Assembly (NCBI GenBank): GCA_018823415.1
Contig: JAHJIN010000234.1
Coordinates: forward strand, 1-64,000
DNA from: Chloroflexota bacterium
GTDB taxonomy: Bacteria > Chloroflexota > JAHJIN01
Direction: 5' to 3'
Length of the DNA: 64,000 nucleotides
The notes beneath the pieces are model-generated. The model was not told the DNA's origin and did no database searches. It saw nothing but the letters and a program-made list of their open reading frames with translations. How positions within the stretch are numbered: position 1 is the first letter of the stretch; each line of letters starts with the position of its first letter. The translations under genes and the position numbers were made by a program. Shown one piece after another: positions 24,384 to 34,605 of the stretch.

Positions 24384-26626
24384 CGCTGCACCTCGATGGT
24401 GGTCAGCAGCATGTGGTCGCCGATGGGCTGCCCGGCGTCGTCCAGGACCGGGAGTCGGTCCCCGGTGACCGGATCGTACAGGCCGGCCCACAACTCATAT
24501 CGGCCCGGTGGAACGTTCTGCAAAGACAGGAGATGTGGGTCTATGATCTGTTCGCCGGGCACCCACCAGGAGGTGGGATATTCCCCACGGCGCGGTTGAC
24601 CGTCGGTTGAAGCTGCCCATTGCCCCTGAGCGTCTACCAGGTGCAAAAAGACCGTGTAATCCAGCGCCGGCTGCTCTAGCGCTTGCCAGTAGAGCGTCAC
24701 GCGCCAGGGGTCCTGTCTAGTTGAGGGTTTGTCTATCGTATGACCGACGAGCGCGATCTGATGGCCGAAATCGTCGTATACTGGTTGTGCGGGCAGCTCG
24801 GCCGGAGCCGAGGGCGGCAATTTGACATGGCCAATGGCATTGCCGATGCTGTTTCCGGCCTCGTCAAAGGTGGGCAAGCGGTCCAGCGTTTCCAACACAT
24901 ATAGCCCGACGTCGATGCGCGCCAGGACCGGTCCCTGGGCTTGGGGCGAGATCGGGACGGGGATGGTATCCACGATCACGGTGCCCGGCTGCCATTGGCT
25001 GGTGGGCAGATTGCCCAGGCCCGGGTAGGTGTCGCGCTGGCCGATGCCTTGTTGCTTCTGGCCAAATACCTGGACGAACACGCTATAGTTTTGTTCGATG
25101 GGACGCAAGACTTGCCAGTGTAGCGTGATCCGTAACGTTTCGCCGGGCTGTATCTCGGTCTGGTCCAGATCGTAACCGCGCAGTACCGCGCAGTCGGCAT
25201 AACGCACATAGAGTGGGTGGGAGATGGTCGGCATATCACTGGCGGCCAGGACTGGCGGTGGGGCATAAGCCGGCGCAATGTAAAAGACCAGACAGATAAT
25301 GGCCAAGCTCACCAGGGCGAGCAGCGTGGCCCATGCCCCCGCCGATTTGAGCCGCCTGGGGAAGAAGGCCTGCAATCCCAGGAAAAGCAGCAGCGATAGC
25401 GCCGGGATAGCTACAAACAGATTGCGTCCAAAGTAAGCGCTGGGTGTTCCGCTGATATAATAGGCCACGGCGGCGACCGTGAGAGCCACCCAGGCGAGGA
25501 TGACGAGCCACTGCGCGATTTTGCCCTTGGAGCGGATAGCGCTTCTACCGCCGTACAAAACCAGACCCAGGCCAATCGTTGCCAGGCCCATGATCAAATC
25601 CAAAGCCTGATAAATCGGTGTAGCTATTGGAACACTACCCGGTCCAAAGCAGGCCCAGTAAGAACGGCGAACATTGTCGATAGCGACCCCAATAGTTTCT
25701 AACGAGAGAGGTGCTTCGTAGCGTCCCAGGGTGTCGCGCATATACTCCACGCTGGTCCAATCGCCATACAAGATCCAGTTACGCCCGAACCACCACCCGC
25801 TCACAAGGAGCACAATGGTCCCCACGATCAGCGAATGCCGGATCGCCGGCCGGATCTGCCGGGTTCGCCGAAGTTCCACGAGGATCGCCAAAACGATGAG
25901 TGGCAGCACGATCAGCCCGCTGAGCTTGGTCAAGATGGCCAGCGATGCCAGTATGCCCACCAGCACGGCGACGCGCATCGTCCAGCCGGTACGGATGTGA
26001 CGGACCAGCACCAATGTCGTGAGCGCCACGAGCGCCGTCACCAGACCGTCGTTCGTCACCGAGGCACAGGTGTATATGAACTGGGGGTTAAAGGCGGTCA
26101 GGGCGGTTGCGCCCAGGGTGATAAGGGGGCGATCCTGAAACATCGTGTCGGTTATGAAATAGGTTGAAATGACAGAGATGGCCCCGATCAGCACAGACAG
26201 CCAACGGATGGCGTGGAGAGCCAGTATCGTTTTCTGAAAAGGGAAATTCTCCCAGGGGCCGTGCAGATAGGCATTTTTGTTGTCCCTTCCCACGTCGCCG
26301 ATGCCGTATGCCCAATATGGATTGTACTGAATCACGGCATCCAGATCGCTGGTATCGACCCATCCAAAGCTCGCTGCTCCCATTACATAGTACAGAGGAG
26401 GCTGCCAGGTCTCGTGATTGATGCCGAATACGCCTTTGGTCAGCACCGGCAGGCGGCGCTCGGCGGCAAGCCACGTGATGTAACGAAAGTGGGCTTGCTC
26501 GTCATAGCCCTCAAAGGGTGGATTGACCAGGCTGTAGGCGGTGCCCAGCAGCAGGTATAGGCCCAGGATCAGGAGCAGGGGCCAGTGTTGGACCAGCTTT
26601 TGGCGCCGAGTCGTGACCAGGCTCAT
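24380..26626 (-). CDS. DUF2142/GT39-like membrane protein with two beta modules
   Basis: A 748-residue protein. The first outer loop has NPPFEGYDEQAHFRYITWLA (D42-E43) and later WQPPLYYVMGAASF, close to DUF2142/GT-C proteins. About 11 membrane segments reach residue 430. Two consecutive beta modules follow: residues about 470-600 (LRGYDLDQTEIQPGETLRI, NLPTSQWQPGTVIVD) and 615-748 (DYTVFLHLVDAQG, YPTSWWVPGEQIID, LPVLDDAGQPIGDH). The middle of the gene is somewhat richer in A/T than its neighbours. ATG 26626 overlaps the upstream stop by four bases; a longer frame is rejected as shadow. The last 100 bp nearly match the ends of the two upstream genes. Confidence 0.84.
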   Translation of the reverse strand: MSLVTTRRQKLVQHWPLLLILGLYLLLGTAYSLVNPPFEGYDEQAHFRYITWLAAERRLPVLTKGVFGINHETWQPPLYYVMGAASFGWVDTSDLDAVIQYNPYWAYGIGDVGRDNKNAYLHGPWENFPFQKTILALHAIRWLSVLIGAISVISTYFITDTMFQDRPLITLGATALTAFNPQFIYTCASVTNDGLVTALVALTTLVLVRHIRTGWTMRVAVLVGILASLAILTKLSGLIVLPLIVLAILVELRRTRQIRPAIRHSLIVGTIVLLVSGWWFGRNWILYGDWTSVEYMRDTLGRYEAPLSLETIGVAIDNVRRSYWACFGPGSVPIATPIYQALDLIMGLATIGLGLVLYGGRSAIRSKGKIAQWLVILAWVALTVAAVAYYISGTPSAYFGRNLFVAIPALSLLLFLGLQAFFPRRLKSAGAWATLLALVSLAIICLVFYIAPAYAPPPVLAASDMPTISHPLYVRYADCAVLRGYDLDQTEIQPGETLRITLHWQVLRPIEQNYSVFVQVFGQKQQGIGQRDTYPGLGNLPTSQWQPGTVIVDTIPVPISPQAQGPVLARIDVGLYVLETLDRLPTFDEAGNSIGNAIGHVKLPPSAPAELPAQPVYDDFGHQIALVGHTIDKPSTRQDPWRVTLYWQALEQPALDYTVFLHLVDAQGQWAASTDGQPRRGEYPTSWWVPGEQIIDPHLLSLQNVPPGRYELWAGLYDPVTGDRLPVLDDAGQPIGDHMLLTTIEVQR

Positions 26627-29097
26627 CGCTGCACCTCGATGGTGGTCAGCAGCACGTGGTCGCCGATGGGTTGCCCGGCGTCGTCCAGCACGGGCAGCCG
26701 CGCCCAGGTGCCCGGGTCGTACAGGCCGGCGATGAGGCGGTAGACGCCGGGCGCGATGTCCGTCGGCACGGCGAACTCGTGTACGTCCAATACGCTTTCC
26801 TGTACGTCCCAGATGGAGGTGGGATAACGCCCGGCACGCGGCTGACTGTCGTGCTGGGCCACCGGCTGGCCGGCCGCATCGGTCAGGTGGACGAACACGG
26901 TGTAATCGGTGTCCATGAGGGCCAGGCCGCGCCAGTGCAAGCCCACGCCCAAGCTGTCGCCGGGCCTGACGGCCAGCGAGGCCGGCTCCACGTCGAATCC
27001 GGCCAGCTCGACCAGCCATCTGAAGTTGGCCTGGGCTGGAAAAGCCGGTGCGCTGGCGGGCGCGGTATCGCTGGCCGGGACCTTGAGCGGGCCGAGAAGC
27101 GCGCAACTGCCCAGGGGGACGCCGTTAGCGGCAACGGCGTCCAGGCGCTTCCCGGTCAGCAAATGATAGAGGCCAATCTCCAGTATGTACTTGCCTGGCG
27201 GCGCGTCGGGCGCGACGGGAACGTGGTAGACGACCGGGATGGTCTCGCCAGGCCGCCACGCGCCGGTGGGAAACACGTCGGACACCGGTGGACCGTCCCA
27301 CCCGCCCCGGACGTGCCCATCGGCGTCCAGCAAGTGAACAAAGACGCGATAGTCACGGTCTGGCCTGTGGATAGCCTCCCAGTAAACCGTCACCGTCACG
27401 TCCTCACCGGGCACGACGTAGGGTTGCCTGATAGCCGACCCGCCCAGATTGGAGCCGAGCAGGACAACCTGCTCGCTGAACATCGCATCTCTGGCAGTGT
27501 ACACAAAACCGGACCCAAAAGTGTCTAGCCTTATAGCCCTGGCAACAGGCGTGCGCCACCGATCAAGCACCGGCGTCCCGACCTCCTCGCCTAGCTGGCG
27601 AACGGTCTGGGGATTGAGTGGGTCCAAGAATAGAGCTCTATTCGGTTTCTTGGACAATAGCACAAACATGGCTTCATTGTCGTAATCCAACGGCACGATG
27701 AAAACGGCAATATCACCGGGGTTCCATGCGGAGACCTCGGCCAGAAAACCGCCCATGCTGGGACAGGCGCGTAGGGTCAGATATGCGACGGAGGGATGAT
27801 CGTAAATGCTCTGGGGCAGGAATACGGCTTCGCCGCACGCTGCACGTTCGTTGGCCGCCTCCGCCAAATCCACCAGCGGCGCGTGGTAGGCGATGGCAGT
27901 GGCCGGCGCGCCGGCCCAGTCCACGAAATAGTGCCAGGCGGAGATGGCCCCGCTGACGACGAACAGCGCCAGCACGGCGACCGCCGGCACCCAGCGGGCC
28001 TTTGTCTGCCCCAACCGGCCCTCCACCCAGGTCCAGGCCGTCGCCGCGCCCAGGCCGACCAGGAGGAACAGGGCCGGCAGCATCCCCACGATGTGCAGCA
28101 CGTCGGCCGGTCCCCGGACCGGCAGGGCCGGCAGGAACAACGCTATCGCCCAGACGATGGGCAGCGCCCGGGCCGGGTCTCCGATTCGCCGCAGGCAGAC
28201 GACGAGGCCGGCCAGGGCGCACAGGGCCAGCCACGGGTCCAGAACCGGCAGGCCGGGCAGGTTGCGCACTGGGTCGATATCGCCCTGCCAGACGAGCACG
28301 GACAGGCGCTCGCCGGTGCTCTGGACGAGGGCCGGGAGCGGGTCCGGCAGGGCGAATATCGAGATGTCGGTCGTCCGGCTGGTGAACGCCGCCGGCGTCG
28401 CCAGGAAATACGCCCCCAGGGGAGCAAAGACCAGGGCCGCTACCGATGCCACGATGACCAGGCCAATGACCACCTGACGCCAGGCGACCCGATGGGTCAG
28501 TCCCCAGTGCGCCGCAAACACGGCGACGACCAGGGGAAAGACGCGGCCGGGGATGTAGGTGTACAGGGACAGGCCCAGGGTCAGGCCGGCCAGGAAGAAT
28601 AGGACAAGATGCCATCTTGTCCTATTCTTCAGGTGGCGGAAGGCCAGGAGGAGCAGCCATAGGGTCAGCGTGGCGAGCAAGGGGAGCGCCACGGCTCGGA
28701 ACGCCACCCGGCTGACGGCTATCGCTGAGAAGGTGAACGTCCAGGCCAGGGCCGCCAGGAGCCCGGCCCGCCAGCCATAGAGCGCCCGACCCAGGGCGTA
28801 GAGGGCCGGCGCGGTTAGGGTGCCCAGCAGGGCCGGGACCAGGCGTAGTGCCCCGGCCGTGGGACCCAGCGCCCACAAGGCCACGCTGACCAGGTAGATG
28901 AACAACGGCTCGCGGCCGGCGTTACCCTCGAAAAAGATGGGATGCCAGCCATCCTGCACCACGCGCCAGGCGTCCAGACCGTTGAACGCCTCGTCGCCAA
29001 AGAGGCCCGGGGGCACTTCGCCCAGGTTCCACAAGCGCAGGGCCGCCGCCAGCAGCGTGAGCAGCACGGCCAGCAAGACCTCGCGGCGGGCCGTCAT
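26623..29097 (-). CDS. GT39-like membrane glycosyltransferase with two beta modules
   Basis: An 824-residue GT-C protein. D35-E36 (LFGDEAFNGLDAW) lies in the first loop, NAGREPLFIYL follows, and SRVAFRAVALPLLATL matches the gene at 15791 and 42871. About 12 membrane segments span residues 7-400, then a soluble domain. Two modules end the protein: about 545-680 (LLGSNLGGSAIRQPYVVPGED..., DYRVFVHLLDADG, PPGKYILEIGLY) and 690-824 (DYTVFVHLTDAAG, YPTSIWDVQE, VYRLIAGLYDPGT). It overlaps both neighbours by ATGA, so it is in the same transcript. Confidence 0.86.
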   Translation of the reverse strand: MTARREVLLAVLLTLLAAALRLWNLGEVPPGLFGDEAFNGLDAWRVVQDGWHPIFFEGNAGREPLFIYLVSVALWALGPTAGALRLVPALLGTLTAPALYALGRALYGWRAGLLAALAWTFTFSAIAVSRVAFRAVALPLLATLTLWLLLLAFRHLKNRTRWHLVLFFLAGLTLGLSLYTYIPGRVFPLVVAVFAAHWGLTHRVAWRQVVIGLVIVASVAALVFAPLGAYFLATPAAFTSRTTDISIFALPDPLPALVQSTGERLSVLVWQGDIDPVRNLPGLPVLDPWLALCALAGLVVCLRRIGDPARALPIVWAIALFLPALPVRGPADVLHIVGMLPALFLLVGLGAATAWTWVEGRLGQTKARWVPAVAVLALFVVSGAISAWHYFVDWAGAPATAIAYHAPLVDLAEAANERAACGEAVFLPQSIYDHPSVAYLTLRACPSMGGFLAEVSAWNPGDIAVFIVPLDYDNEAMFVLLSKKPNRALFLDPLNPQTVRQLGEEVGTPVLDRWRTPVARAIRLDTFGSGFVYTARDAMFSEQVVLLGSNLGGSAIRQPYVVPGEDVTVTVYWEAIHRPDRDYRVFVHLLDADGHVRGGWDGPPVSDVFPTGAWRPGETIPVVYHVPVAPDAPPGKYILEIGLYHLLTGKRLDAVAANGVPLGSCALLGPLKVPASDTAPASAPAFPAQANFRWLVELAGFDVEPASLAVRPGDSLGVGLHWRGLALMDTDYTVFVHLTDAAGQPVAQHDSQPRAGRYPTSIWDVQESVLDVHEFAVPTDIAPGVYRLIAGLYDPGTWARLPVLDDAGQPIGDHVLLTTIEVQR

Positions 29098-31769
29098 GGC
29101 TGCACCTCGATAGTGGTCAGCAGCACGTGGTCGCCGATGGGCTGCCCGCCCTCATCCAAGATCGGGAGACGTGCCCAGGTGGCCGGGTCGTACAGGCCGG
29201 CGACCAGGCGATATGTGCCCAGCGCGACGCTGGTTGGCCAGACAATAGTGTGCTCGTCCACGACGACCTCGCCGGGCTGCCAGCCGGCCGTGGGCACGAC
29301 GCCGCCCGGGGCCGGCGCGTCGTGCTGCGCCACGATGTGCCCGTCGGCGTCGAGCAGGTGGACAAAGACGGCATAGGACGCATCCACCGGGCCGGTGCAG
29401 CGCCAGACGAGTTGGTACGTGGTATATTGGGCGTTGTAGCCCAGTAGCTCGATGCTCTGACCAAAGCGGGCGTTCATCGGGTGCTGGATGGGCGGCACAG
29501 CGGTATTGATGGACCGGAACTGGACCTCCAGGCTGCCCAGGACGACCTCGCGTCCCTCGACAAAGGCCACCAGGTTATAGTGGCCCGGGGTAGCCCGGCC
29601 GCCGATGGGCAGGTCGTGGTAGGCGCGCACGATCTCGCCGGGCGCCCATTGGTTGGAGGGATAGCCCGGAGCCAGGGGCGCGTCGAGTTGGGCCACGATG
29701 CCGCCGCGCTGCGCGTTGCGCAGTTGCAGGGTCACGTTCAGGTCGCGGTAAGGGGCATCCGGGGCGTGCCAGAGCAGCGTGAGGTGGGCGGTCTCGCCGG
29801 CCCGGAACGCCTCCCGGTCCACGTCATAGCCGATGAGCTGGACGCCGGTCCACGTTGCGTTTGTGTGGTGCTGGACCAGCACGTCGGCCGGGGCCGGGGT
29901 TGCGTCGGGCCGGGCCACACGAACAGCGCCCAGCGATACCGGCTCGCCCAGCCGCGCGCCGTCGTCGCGGGCATACACGCTCAGCGTCAGAGTATAGTCG
30001 CCGGGTGGCGTGCCCACCGGCACCAGGACGCCGTGGTGGTCGGTCACAGTTTGGCCGGCGGCCCACTGGCTGGTGGGGACCAGCGGCCCGGCGTCGCGCT
30101 GGCCCACCAGATAGCCGGCCGCGTCGGACAGGTGCAAGGCCACCACGTAATCGACCGCCGGGGCCTGGAGGGCCTGCCAGCCCAGGTCCACGAGCAGCAC
30201 GTCGCCGGCGGCCGCGGATGCGGGCGCAGTGACCACGCCGGTCAGCCGCAGCACGCCGCCGAAATCGGCGGTCACCGGGCCTTGCGGGGCCTCGTCGGAC
30301 ACGTATTGCCCCGGCGCCGGCAGCGCATACAGGATCAGGCGGCTGTCCTGGAACCACAGGTTGAACGCCTGGGCCATGTGCGCGTCCAGCCAGCGCTCCA
30401 CCAGGCTGTCCGGGTGCCCGTCGGCCAGGCCATAGAGCACCAGCCAGACCCGGCGATGGCGACCGGTAAGGTCGGTCAACTGGCGTGCCTGCTCGGCCTG
30501 GTCACGGTGGACGTACTCTTGGGGCAGGTAGAGCAACTCGGGCCCGTTGGCGGGCAGCACGCCATAGTACCATAGCAGACTCTCCTGCCAGGGAATGTTG
30601 GTGACGATGGCGTCGTCTGGCTGGACCAACTCGCGCATTGCAGCGACCAGGTTGCGATAGTCGCCTTTGACGTAGGCCGGGTTGTAATACAGGTTCCACA
30701 GGGACGCGGCGCTACCCAGAACGATAATCAGGGCGGCGGCGATGGCGACGAATCGGCCCCTGCGCCGGGCGGTCAGCATCGTCAGGCCCCGTGCCGTCAG
30801 GATGACAAAGGCCGGGAACGCCAGCATGAGGTAGCGAGGATGGACCCAGGGCGTGCGCAGGTTGACGACATAGGAACCGGCAAAGGCCACGCCCAGCCAG
30901 AGGGCCAGCAGCAGGCCGGATTCACCTCGGCGCTGGTCCCATAGACCGAACAGAGCCAACACGCTCGCCACGAGCGTGACCAGGGCCGCCGCCAGCGCGT
31001 CCGGCATTGTCAGGCCCACGCCAAAGGCCGTGAGGGTCTGCCCGGCCAGGTCCCAGGGCGTCAGCGGTGTGAAATCGAACGCGCTGCCCATGCGCCCGGC
31101 GATGGTGGCCCACCCGGCGATGGCCCAGGGGACGAAAAGCAGGCCTACGAGGGCCAGCAACGCCAGTCCCCGGACGAGCAACGAGCGATAGCGCTGCCAG
31201 CGCAGCAGCAGGAACAGGCCCTGCGCGGCGACGACGAACAGCGTGTAATAGTAGGTATAGAGGCCGGCCGTCGTCGCCAGGACATAGACGATAGCCCAGC
31301 GCCAGGTGGCGCGGCGCGCTTGGAGGATGCGCGCAAAGGCCAGCATGGACAGGAGGGCCGGCACCGCCAGCATGGTGTACATGCGGGCTTCCTGGTCATA
31401 GTAGGCCACGAACGGGCTGATGGCGGCGAGCAAGGCCGCCCACCGGCCCACGCGCTCGGAATAGAGGCGCCGGGCCAGCACGAACGTGAGCGGCACCAGC
31501 AGCACGCCAAAGAAGAGCGAGATGAACCGCAAGGCAAACTCGCTCTGGCCGATGAGGGGCACGGCGGCCCAGACGACGTAAAAGTAGAGCGGCGGCAGGC
31601 CCCGGATCGCCATGATGGGGGCGATGGACGTGAGGCCCTGAGCCGGCACCCACACGCTCTCGCCCTCGTCGAACCACAGGCCCTGAGCGCCCAGGCGGTA
31701 GATGCCCAGCGCAAAGGCGAGCAGGCACAGCGCCAGCAAGATGATCAGCGTCAGCCGCGAGGTATTCAC
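29094..31769 (-). CDS. GT39-like membrane glycosyltransferase with three beta modules
   Basis: An 891-residue protein. D34-E35 (LWFDEGESVW) and GLPPLYFYVVWAAVPLIGQSEFALRF mark the GT-C core, and SPFVAYYDQEARMYTML is the same motif as in the gene at 17911. About 11 membrane segments reach residue 370. After a soluble part, three modules occupy roughly residues 500-625, 635-760 and 765-891. The last starts with an array-encoded strand (29411-29438). Start is GTG at 31769 with a weak ribosome site. The 61 bases before the next gene hold an imperfect CTGAC/GTCAG inverted repeat only. Confidence 0.86.
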   Translation of the reverse strand: MNTSRLTLIILLALCLLAFALGIYRLGAQGLWFDEGESVWVPAQGLTSIAPIMAIRGLPPLYFYVVWAAVPLIGQSEFALRFISLFFGVLLVPLTFVLARRLYSERVGRWAALLAAISPFVAYYDQEARMYTMLAVPALLSMLAFARILQARRATWRWAIVYVLATTAGLYTYYYTLFVVAAQGLFLLLRWQRYRSLLVRGLALLALVGLLFVPWAIAGWATIAGRMGSAFDFTPLTPWDLAGQTLTAFGVGLTMPDALAAALVTLVASVLALFGLWDQRRGESGLLLALWLGVAFAGSYVVNLRTPWVHPRYLMLAFPAFVILTARGLTMLTARRRGRFVAIAAALIIVLGSAASLWNLYYNPAYVKGDYRNLVAAMRELVQPDDAIVTNIPWQESLLWYYGVLPANGPELLYLPQEYVHRDQAEQARQLTDLTGRHRRVWLVLYGLADGHPDSLVERWLDAHMAQAFNLWFQDSRLILYALPAPGQYVSDEAPQGPVTADFGGVLRLTGVVTAPASAAAGDVLLVDLGWQALQAPAVDYVVALHLSDAAGYLVGQRDAGPLVPTSQWAAGQTVTDHHGVLVPVGTPPGDYTLTLSVYARDDGARLGEPVSLGAVRVARPDATPAPADVLVQHHTNATWTGVQLIGYDVDREAFRAGETAHLTLLWHAPDAPYRDLNVTLQLRNAQRGGIVAQLDAPLAPGYPSNQWAPGEIVRAYHDLPIGGRATPGHYNLVAFVEGREVVLGSLEVQFRSINTAVPPIQHPMNARFGQSIELLGYNAQYTTYQLVWRCTGPVDASYAVFVHLLDADGHIVAQHDAPAPGGVVPTAGWQPGEVVVDEHTIVWPTSVALGTYRLVAGLYDPATWARLPILDEGGQPIGDHVLLTTIEVQP
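29411..29438. repeat. Degenerate heptad array, 4 x 7 bp
   Basis: GTTGGTA, CGTGGTA, TATTGGG, CGTTGTA. Weakly repetitive on its own, but it lies at exactly the module position occupied by the arrays at 18260 and 43169, encoding YNAQYTTYQL. Confidence 0.55.
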
Positions 31770-31830
31770 AGGTCGCTCTCAAGGACCGCTGACGTTGGTG
31801 GGCCGTCAGTGGTCGGTAAACGGGCCGCGT

Positions 31831-34605
31831 TCATGGCTGGACCCGCACGGTGAACAGGTCAAAGGCGGCGCGGTCGGCACGGAGGGGCCAGATGCGCTGC
31901 TCGTCGTAGCCGTGGTATAGCTCGCATTCCAGGGTATAGTCGCCGGGAGGCACGGTACCGGGCAGCGAGAACGGCAGCGCGCGCGCGTCGCGCCAATCCA
32001 GGCCCCACAGGGACGTGGCGGGCACGTCGTACACTGGCTCGTAATCGGCCTGGGCCGCCACCTGGCCGGCGCCGTCGCGCAGGGTGAGCCGGATGGTGTA
32101 ATCGACAGGTACCCAGGCGTCAGCGGCGCGCCAGTGGGGCGTGACGACGAGGGTCTGGCCCGGATGCGCCGGGAGCACGTCGCCGACGAGGGCCGGCTCG
32201 GTGTCGAACCCGGTCAATTCCAGGATACCTTGGAGCGGGACGTAGAGCGCGTGCTGGGGGACCGGCGCGCGAGCAGAGGAAATGCCGGTGGCGTCCACCT
32301 CTCCCAGCCAGGCGATTACTTCGCCGGGGGCGACCTCGATGTATGGTCCTTCTGGTGACTGGCGCACGGCGGCGGCGAGCACGTAGCGGCCCGGCGGCGC
32401 GTCCTGGGTTAATCGCAGGGTGCGCGTGTCGGCCATGATTTCGCCCACCTCCCACTTGGTGGTGGGGGAGCAGCCGTAGACCGGGACGCCCCGGTGCACG
32501 GCGAGCACCCCGTGGTCGGCCACAGCCTCGGTTGCCAAGCCCACGTCAATGATGTGGGACGTGGTGAGGGGCTGGCGCGCCTGCCAGTAGAGCGTCACGT
32601 CCAGCTCGCGGGCCGCGTCCAGGCGGGTGGTGTCCAATTTGTAGCCCAGCAGCCGCAGGTCCGGGCCAAAGTCAACCTTTGCGACTTTTACCCATTTTTC
32701 TTTCAAATATTCAAGGTCAAGATCATACTTGGGATAAAGTTGGAGGACCTGTCGTATCCAAGAATAGGGGAATTCATCAAGCGGCATGACTCTGTTCAGA
32801 GAGGTGCGGAATTCAGGAGTGTATCCCACGACTAGCACAGTCAATACCAAGGTAAGTACGCCGGTCACAGCCAGTGCACGCCAGGCCCTGGCCCAGGCCA
32901 GTATGACTAGTGTACTACCTAGCAGAGTGACCAACCCGACTACGGAAATCCAGTTCGCCAGGACACGGGCCGGCGTGTCTATGAAATACATGTCGACGAA
33001 GTGCTCCCCGGGCGGTAGATCGATGTGCGCCAAGCCCAGAGAACCCACCGGTTCCACCGGCACCTGCTGGCCATCCACCCAGGCAGTCCAACCGGGAAAA
33101 GCGAACTGGTGCAGTACCAGCGGTCCGCCGGGGCTGTCTGACAAAGTATGCATGAATACGGAGAACGGTTGGTAGAAGAGCATGATCAGGTCTGGTGTGG
33201 GACCGGCCTGGACGCCCCGGGCCAGCAAATCGCCGCGCGGTATCTGAGTGGGGTTCTCCTGCACGGTGAGGGGCAGGTACTCGCTGGCCTTGTTCGTGCC
33301 GATGGCGCCCACGTCGTAATCAAAGCGGGCGGCGGTGGCGGCGTTGACCTCGGCCTCGGTGATGGTGGACAGGGGTGGGTGCAGGTCCCACAGCCCGGCC
33401 ACCGCCAGCGCGACGACAGCGACCAGGAAGACTATGCCGCGCAGAACCGGGCGCGCCGGGTGCATCGTCACCAGTCCCCCGGCCAGCAGCGCTGTCCCCA
33501 GGCCGGCCAGCGTCAACAAGCGCCACGGGAACTCGACAAAAGCGATAAGGGGCACCGTGTCCCACAGGAATAGCGAGAGAGGCGTCATCAGGAACAGCAC
33601 GGCCGCCGTCGCCACGGCGAAAAAGAGGAGCGGGGCACGCAGTCGCTTGACACGCCAGGCGGCTATCAGCCCCACGAGCGCCACAAGGGCCTGGACCAGC
33701 CCCAGTCGGAAGGGGTTGGCCGTGGGGTCAAAGTCGTAATCGTAGGCCGGCGAGAGCTGGACCAACCGCCACGGCTCAACGAGCTGCCCGGCTACGCCGC
33801 CATGAAAGCCGGTCAGCAGGTCGTCCACGCGGGTGAAGGGCTTTTCGGCCAGGGCCGGGAGCCAGTAGAAAGCGGCGAGGGCCAATGCCAGGGTCAAAGC
33901 CAGCAGGACGAGGGCGAGTGGTAAGCGGAGAGCGGGGAGCGTCATCCGCGTTTCCCGGTGCGCCCGCCAGAGCAGGAAGGCAATGTAGGCCAGCAGCAGT
34001 GGCAGGGTCATGAGGGCGATGGCGTTGTGCGAGAGGATGAGGGCGGCCAGTGACAGGGCGCTGGCGGTGATGTAGGCCGGCTGGCGGGTCGTTACCAGCC
34101 GGCGAAAGGCCCACAGGGTCAGCGGGATAAAAACAAACGTCCAGGACTCGCCCAGGGCGCCGCGCAGGGCAGCGTCAGCCAGGGTGTAGGGCGCGACGGC
34201 ATAGGCCACGGCCGATAGCACCGCCGCCAGCCGGTCGTCGAGCACGTCCCGGGCCAGGAGGTAGGCGGCCAGCCCGGTGAGCAGCAGCGCCACGCCCAGC
34301 GATGCCTTGTACGCGGCCAGGAACCCCAGCCCTAGCAGGTGCAGCGCCTCGACGGCATAGTAGCTCAGAGGGGCGTAATAGTTGAGCACCGGATAGCCAT
34401 AGCCCATCGCCAACTCGGGCGCCCAGCGCGGGTACAGCACGCCGGCCCGGAGCGCCCGGTCCAGTTCGACGATGCGGAACAGGTGCCCGAACCCGTCGTC
34501 AGTGCGAGGAAAGCCGGGGCCGAGCAGCGGCAGCAGGGCCGGCAGACAGAGGGCCACGGTCAAAGCCCAAGGTCCAAATTTCAAAGCCCAAGTTTGGGGT
34601 CTCAA
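31831..34605 (-). CDS. PF10131-like (PTPS-related) membrane protein with two beta modules
   Basis: A 924-residue protein. PRTDDGFGHLFRIVELDRALRAG at residues 33-55 and YGYPVLNYYAPLSYY mark the '6-pyruvoyl-tetrahydropterin synthase related' membrane family, which is GT-C like and not a pterin enzyme. About 12 membrane segments reach residue 420. An outer domain then has FPGWTAWVDGQQVPVEPVGSLGLAHI, another membrane pair, and two modules at the C-terminus (from about 650). The start is TTG 34605, and the N-terminal 15 residues come from a nine-unit heptad array, so a later start is possible. A stretch near 32660-32990 is richer in A/T. Confidence 0.82.
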   Translation of the reverse strand: MRPQTWALKFGPWALTVALCLPALLPLLGPGFPRTDDGFGHLFRIVELDRALRAGVLYPRWAPELAMGYGYPVLNYYAPLSYYAVEALHLLGLGFLAAYKASLGVALLLTGLAAYLLARDVLDDRLAAVLSAVAYAVAPYTLADAALRGALGESWTFVFIPLTLWAFRRLVTTRQPAYITASALSLAALILSHNAIALMTLPLLLAYIAFLLWRAHRETRMTLPALRLPLALVLLALTLALALAAFYWLPALAEKPFTRVDDLLTGFHGGVAGQLVEPWRLVQLSPAYDYDFDPTANPFRLGLVQALVALVGLIAAWRVKRLRAPLLFFAVATAAVLFLMTPLSLFLWDTVPLIAFVEFPWRLLTLAGLGTALLAGGLVTMHPARPVLRGIVFLVAVVALAVAGLWDLHPPLSTITEAEVNAATAARFDYDVGAIGTNKASEYLPLTVQENPTQIPRGDLLARGVQAGPTPDLIMLFYQPFSVFMHTLSDSPGGPLVLHQFAFPGWTAWVDGQQVPVEPVGSLGLAHIDLPPGEHFVDMYFIDTPARVLANWISVVGLVTLLGSTLVILAWARAWRALAVTGVLTLVLTVLVVGYTPEFRTSLNRVMPLDEFPYSWIRQVLQLYPKYDLDLEYLKEKWVKVAKVDFGPDLRLLGYKLDTTRLDAARELDVTLYWQARQPLTTSHIIDVGLATEAVADHGVLAVHRGVPVYGCSPTTKWEVGEIMADTRTLRLTQDAPPGRYVLAAAVRQSPEGPYIEVAPGEVIAWLGEVDATGISSARAPVPQHALYVPLQGILELTGFDTEPALVGDVLPAHPGQTLVVTPHWRAADAWVPVDYTIRLTLRDGAGQVAAQADYEPVYDVPATSLWGLDWRDARALPFSLPGTVPPGDYTLECELYHGYDEQRIWPLRADRAAFDLFTVRVQP
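33917..33944. repeat. Heptad array, 4 x 7 bp (AGCGGAG type)
   Basis: AGTGGTA, AGCGGAG, AGCGGGG, AGCGTCA. It encodes MTLPALRLPL before a membrane segment. Confidence 0.65.

Noticed and set aside
22059-24599. Plus-strand open frames across the DUF2723-like gene
   Set aside because: Low-complexity composition and full overlap with a conserved membrane protein mark them as shadows.
31770-31830. Possible terminator between two glycosyltransferase genes
   Set aside because: The CTGAC/GTCAG stem is only five bases with no T-run.
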